This document shows, piece by piece, positions 62,346 through 64,000 of a stretch of DNA of 64,000 nt (within the stretch, counting starts at the first letter, position 1; the number at the start of each line of letters is the position of its first letter). The notes beneath the pieces were generated by a model. The model did not search any database, had not been told where the DNA came from, and saw only the letters and a list, made by a program, of their open reading frames with translations. This DNA is from Mayamaea pseudoterrestris (lineage: Eukaryota; Bacillariophyta; Bacillariophyceae; Sellaphorales; Sellaphoraceae). Location of the stretch: assembly GCA_027923505.1 (NCBI GenBank), contig BROI01000008.1:558001-622000 (forward strand). Reading direction: 5' to 3'. A program made the position numbers and the translations under genes.

Positions 62346-64000
62346 ATGTCATTCCCGTCCCCACATTCGACCGCACTGGACGCAACAGTAGCAACCGAAC
62401 CAACAGGGTTGCGTAGCTCAGCGGGGAGCAATCGAATTATCAACATGTTTCGACGGACAGCTCCTCCGCGACGTCAAGCATCCAATAACACTGCGGTCAG
62501 CAACTCTGCAACAGTGAGGACTACGCGAGAAGGCGACTATCAGCTGGGCCCGGAAACGTCCAGTGCTTTGGCTCGACGGAACATGTGCGCCTTGTTTTGG
62601 TACTATTCCATCTATCCAGGGGATGATCGCAAAACGTTCTTGCAACATGTTTTAGACAATTGCATATGGAGGACACTGCTTATCGTATTGACGTTTATAT
62701 TACTCTTTGGTGCACAGATTCGCGATATTGCCATACCTCCTGACGGTGATGCAGCTTGCGACGGAATCTTCATGACCACATTTGTTTTATTGGTTATTGA
62801 CATGCTTATGCGCATCGACTGTGAGCCTACCTACTTTGTGTGTCGCTGTGGAGACAATGGGCACGATGGTGCAGAACGAACTTGGTTTAACAGCATACAA
62901 GTCGGTAGCTTTCTCTTTTGGTGCGATATACTTTCGACAATGACGCTTCTTACGGAAATATCTTTCATTAACAAAAGCGGCTTTGCGGCGGCATCGATTA
63001 CTATTTACTTGGACCAATTCGGAATTCCGGTGAGTACGAGCTGCATATCAACGCTTGTCGAGCGCAACATAGTCATGTGCACTGATTCTTTGAGTCGCAA
63101 TTTCGACAGTCGGATGGTCTCGACGAAGTTAATCAAGCAGTGCCGGTGGAAGCAGATCTTGTTCTCCTGGTTGCCATTTGCAAGACGGCTCGGGTCGCGC
63201 GGTTTATTCGGTCCAATACGGCTCTCACAATTTCCAGCAAGGTTAATTGGTTCGCCTTGGTCAATCTCCTCAACCCATGTTGGTATTTGAGGGCCGTGAT
63301 CCGGGCAATGGTGCTTGTCTGTGACTCCTGCGTCTCGTCGCGACGTAAAAATCGCAATGACCGACAGTCATCGGCGATGGACGATTTTTCGTCCAACGGT
63401 CTGGGAAAAGAGGACGAATCCCGCTTTCGACGCTCATCTTGGGGTGCGCTGGGGCTTGGAGCTCTGGCTGCCATACGCGAAAAGAATAGCACACTGGCAG
63501 ATGTCCAGGTTGGTGTTAAATCTTGGCCGATCAGGGCGATGCGATTTATTGGATTGGCTCCTGCCAGTGATGAACAGTGGAGGCGCCATGTGGCTGCGAC
63601 TAAAATTCAGCGTCTATGGCGACGGTACAAAGGAATGGACCCTGACTACCTTCTCGAGAGTGGCACAGGCTGGAAGCCTCTTGGTCGCGCGTCGAAGACA
63701 ACGGATCAGGCATTACAGAAGAAATCGTCCATAATGCACTTCTCTATCTCACGCGCTTTACCTGGTAGACGAGGCACTACCACAGCATCAGCTGCTGCAA
63801 CGAAACCCTTAAATAGAAGTGGACGAAAGACTGTCAACCGGGAGTCCCAGGTTGGTACGGCTATGCGCGAGCTGACTGGACAGAGAGTCGCCATTGGCAT
63901 CATTATTGGTTTGCTTTTGACTGTGCTGTTTACCTACACGGAGGTTGATGCGACACGCCCAGCAACAATGATCGTTCTGCATAATCAGACGTCTTATCCT
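62346..64000 (+). CDS. Large membrane protein with voltage-sensor-like region and IQ motif, partial
   Basis: Two exons (62346-63029 and 63110 onward, phase 0) stay open to the right edge, at least 525 residues. Four hydrophobic helices fit S1-S4: WRTLLIVLTFILLFGAQIRD, GIFMTTFVLLVIDMLMR, LFWCDILSTMTLLTEIS, and after the intron VLLVAICKTARVARFIRSNT, where Lys/Arg fall at every third position as in S4. A linker holds an IQ motif (AATKIQRLWRRYKG, a likely calmodulin site). A fifth helix (GQRVAIGIIIGLLLTVLFTY) then leads into a putative extracellular domain that is cut off. I recall diatom cyclases with this leader, but the catalytic part is outside the window. Confidence 0.75.

Noticed and set aside
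1-64000. tRNA and other structured RNA genes
   Set aside because: I scanned for B-box-like GGTTCGANTCC and found no convincing clover-leaf; a covariance-model scan would be needed to settle it.

Overview
This window looks like nuclear DNA from a diatom, or a close stramenopile relative with a red-algal-type plastid. Short GT-AG introns (about 60 to 140 bp) split compact genes that lie on both strands, often as head-to-head pairs. A protein at 36868 starts with a signal peptide followed by a GFAP motif, the classic entry signal for complex red-lineage plastids, and a nuclear FtsZ also carries a leader. Diatom-type families recur: an atypical cyclin, a DUF6824-like protein, alpha-carbonic-anhydrase-like proteins and a Ty1/copia element. 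The species cannot be named from the sequence alone.

Layout. 1-9.4 kb: partial Cys-rich zinc protein, S28 peptidase, cyclin, plastid-type conserved protein, CRAL-TRIO lipid-binding protein, MATE transporter, small unknown protein. 9.8-20.9 kb: DDRGK1/UFBP1 (UFMylation), BTB protein, a head-to-head pair of prolyl 4-hydroxylases, a dioxygenase-like protein fused to an eight-repeat propeller-like region, and a TMEM42-like protein. 20.9-24.0 kb: about 3.1 kb with no intact gene. 24-34.5 kb: DUF3427-like protein, Vti1-like Qb-SNARE, tandem CCCH zinc-finger protein, transaldolase, acidic nuclear-type protein, membrane protein, ribosomal protein eS7 and a longin SNARE. 34.8-52.9 kb: plastid FtsZ, plastid zinc-ribbon protein, secreted ShKT protein, DUF6824-like protein, two large leucine-rich-repeat proteins, class II sirtuin, histidine-phosphatase/GNAT fusion, carbonic-anhydrase-like protein and tRNA-splicing endonuclease SEN34.

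53.1-58.9 kb is a whole-looking Ty1/copia retrotransposon with LTRs that match along their length and a TCAAC target duplication. It sits in the former shared promoter between SEN34 and a GT14 glycosyltransferase. After these come a decayed copy of the RNA polymerase III subunit RPC11, nucleoporin NUP35, and the first part of a large membrane protein with a voltage-sensor-like region and an IQ motif that runs off the right edge.

Most genes are unrelated housekeeping or membrane-traffic functions, so there is no operon-like logic. The most notable observations are: a 13-15 bp motif (core TACCGTTACGAC) upstream of several genes, mostly in head-to-head intervals; an R-SNARE-like protein with Asn at the zero layer; a carbonic-anhydrase-like protein lacking zinc ligands; a dioxygenase-propeller fusion; and the RPC11 pseudogene. 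Splice sites were read by eye from GT/AG sites and phase, without transcript support.
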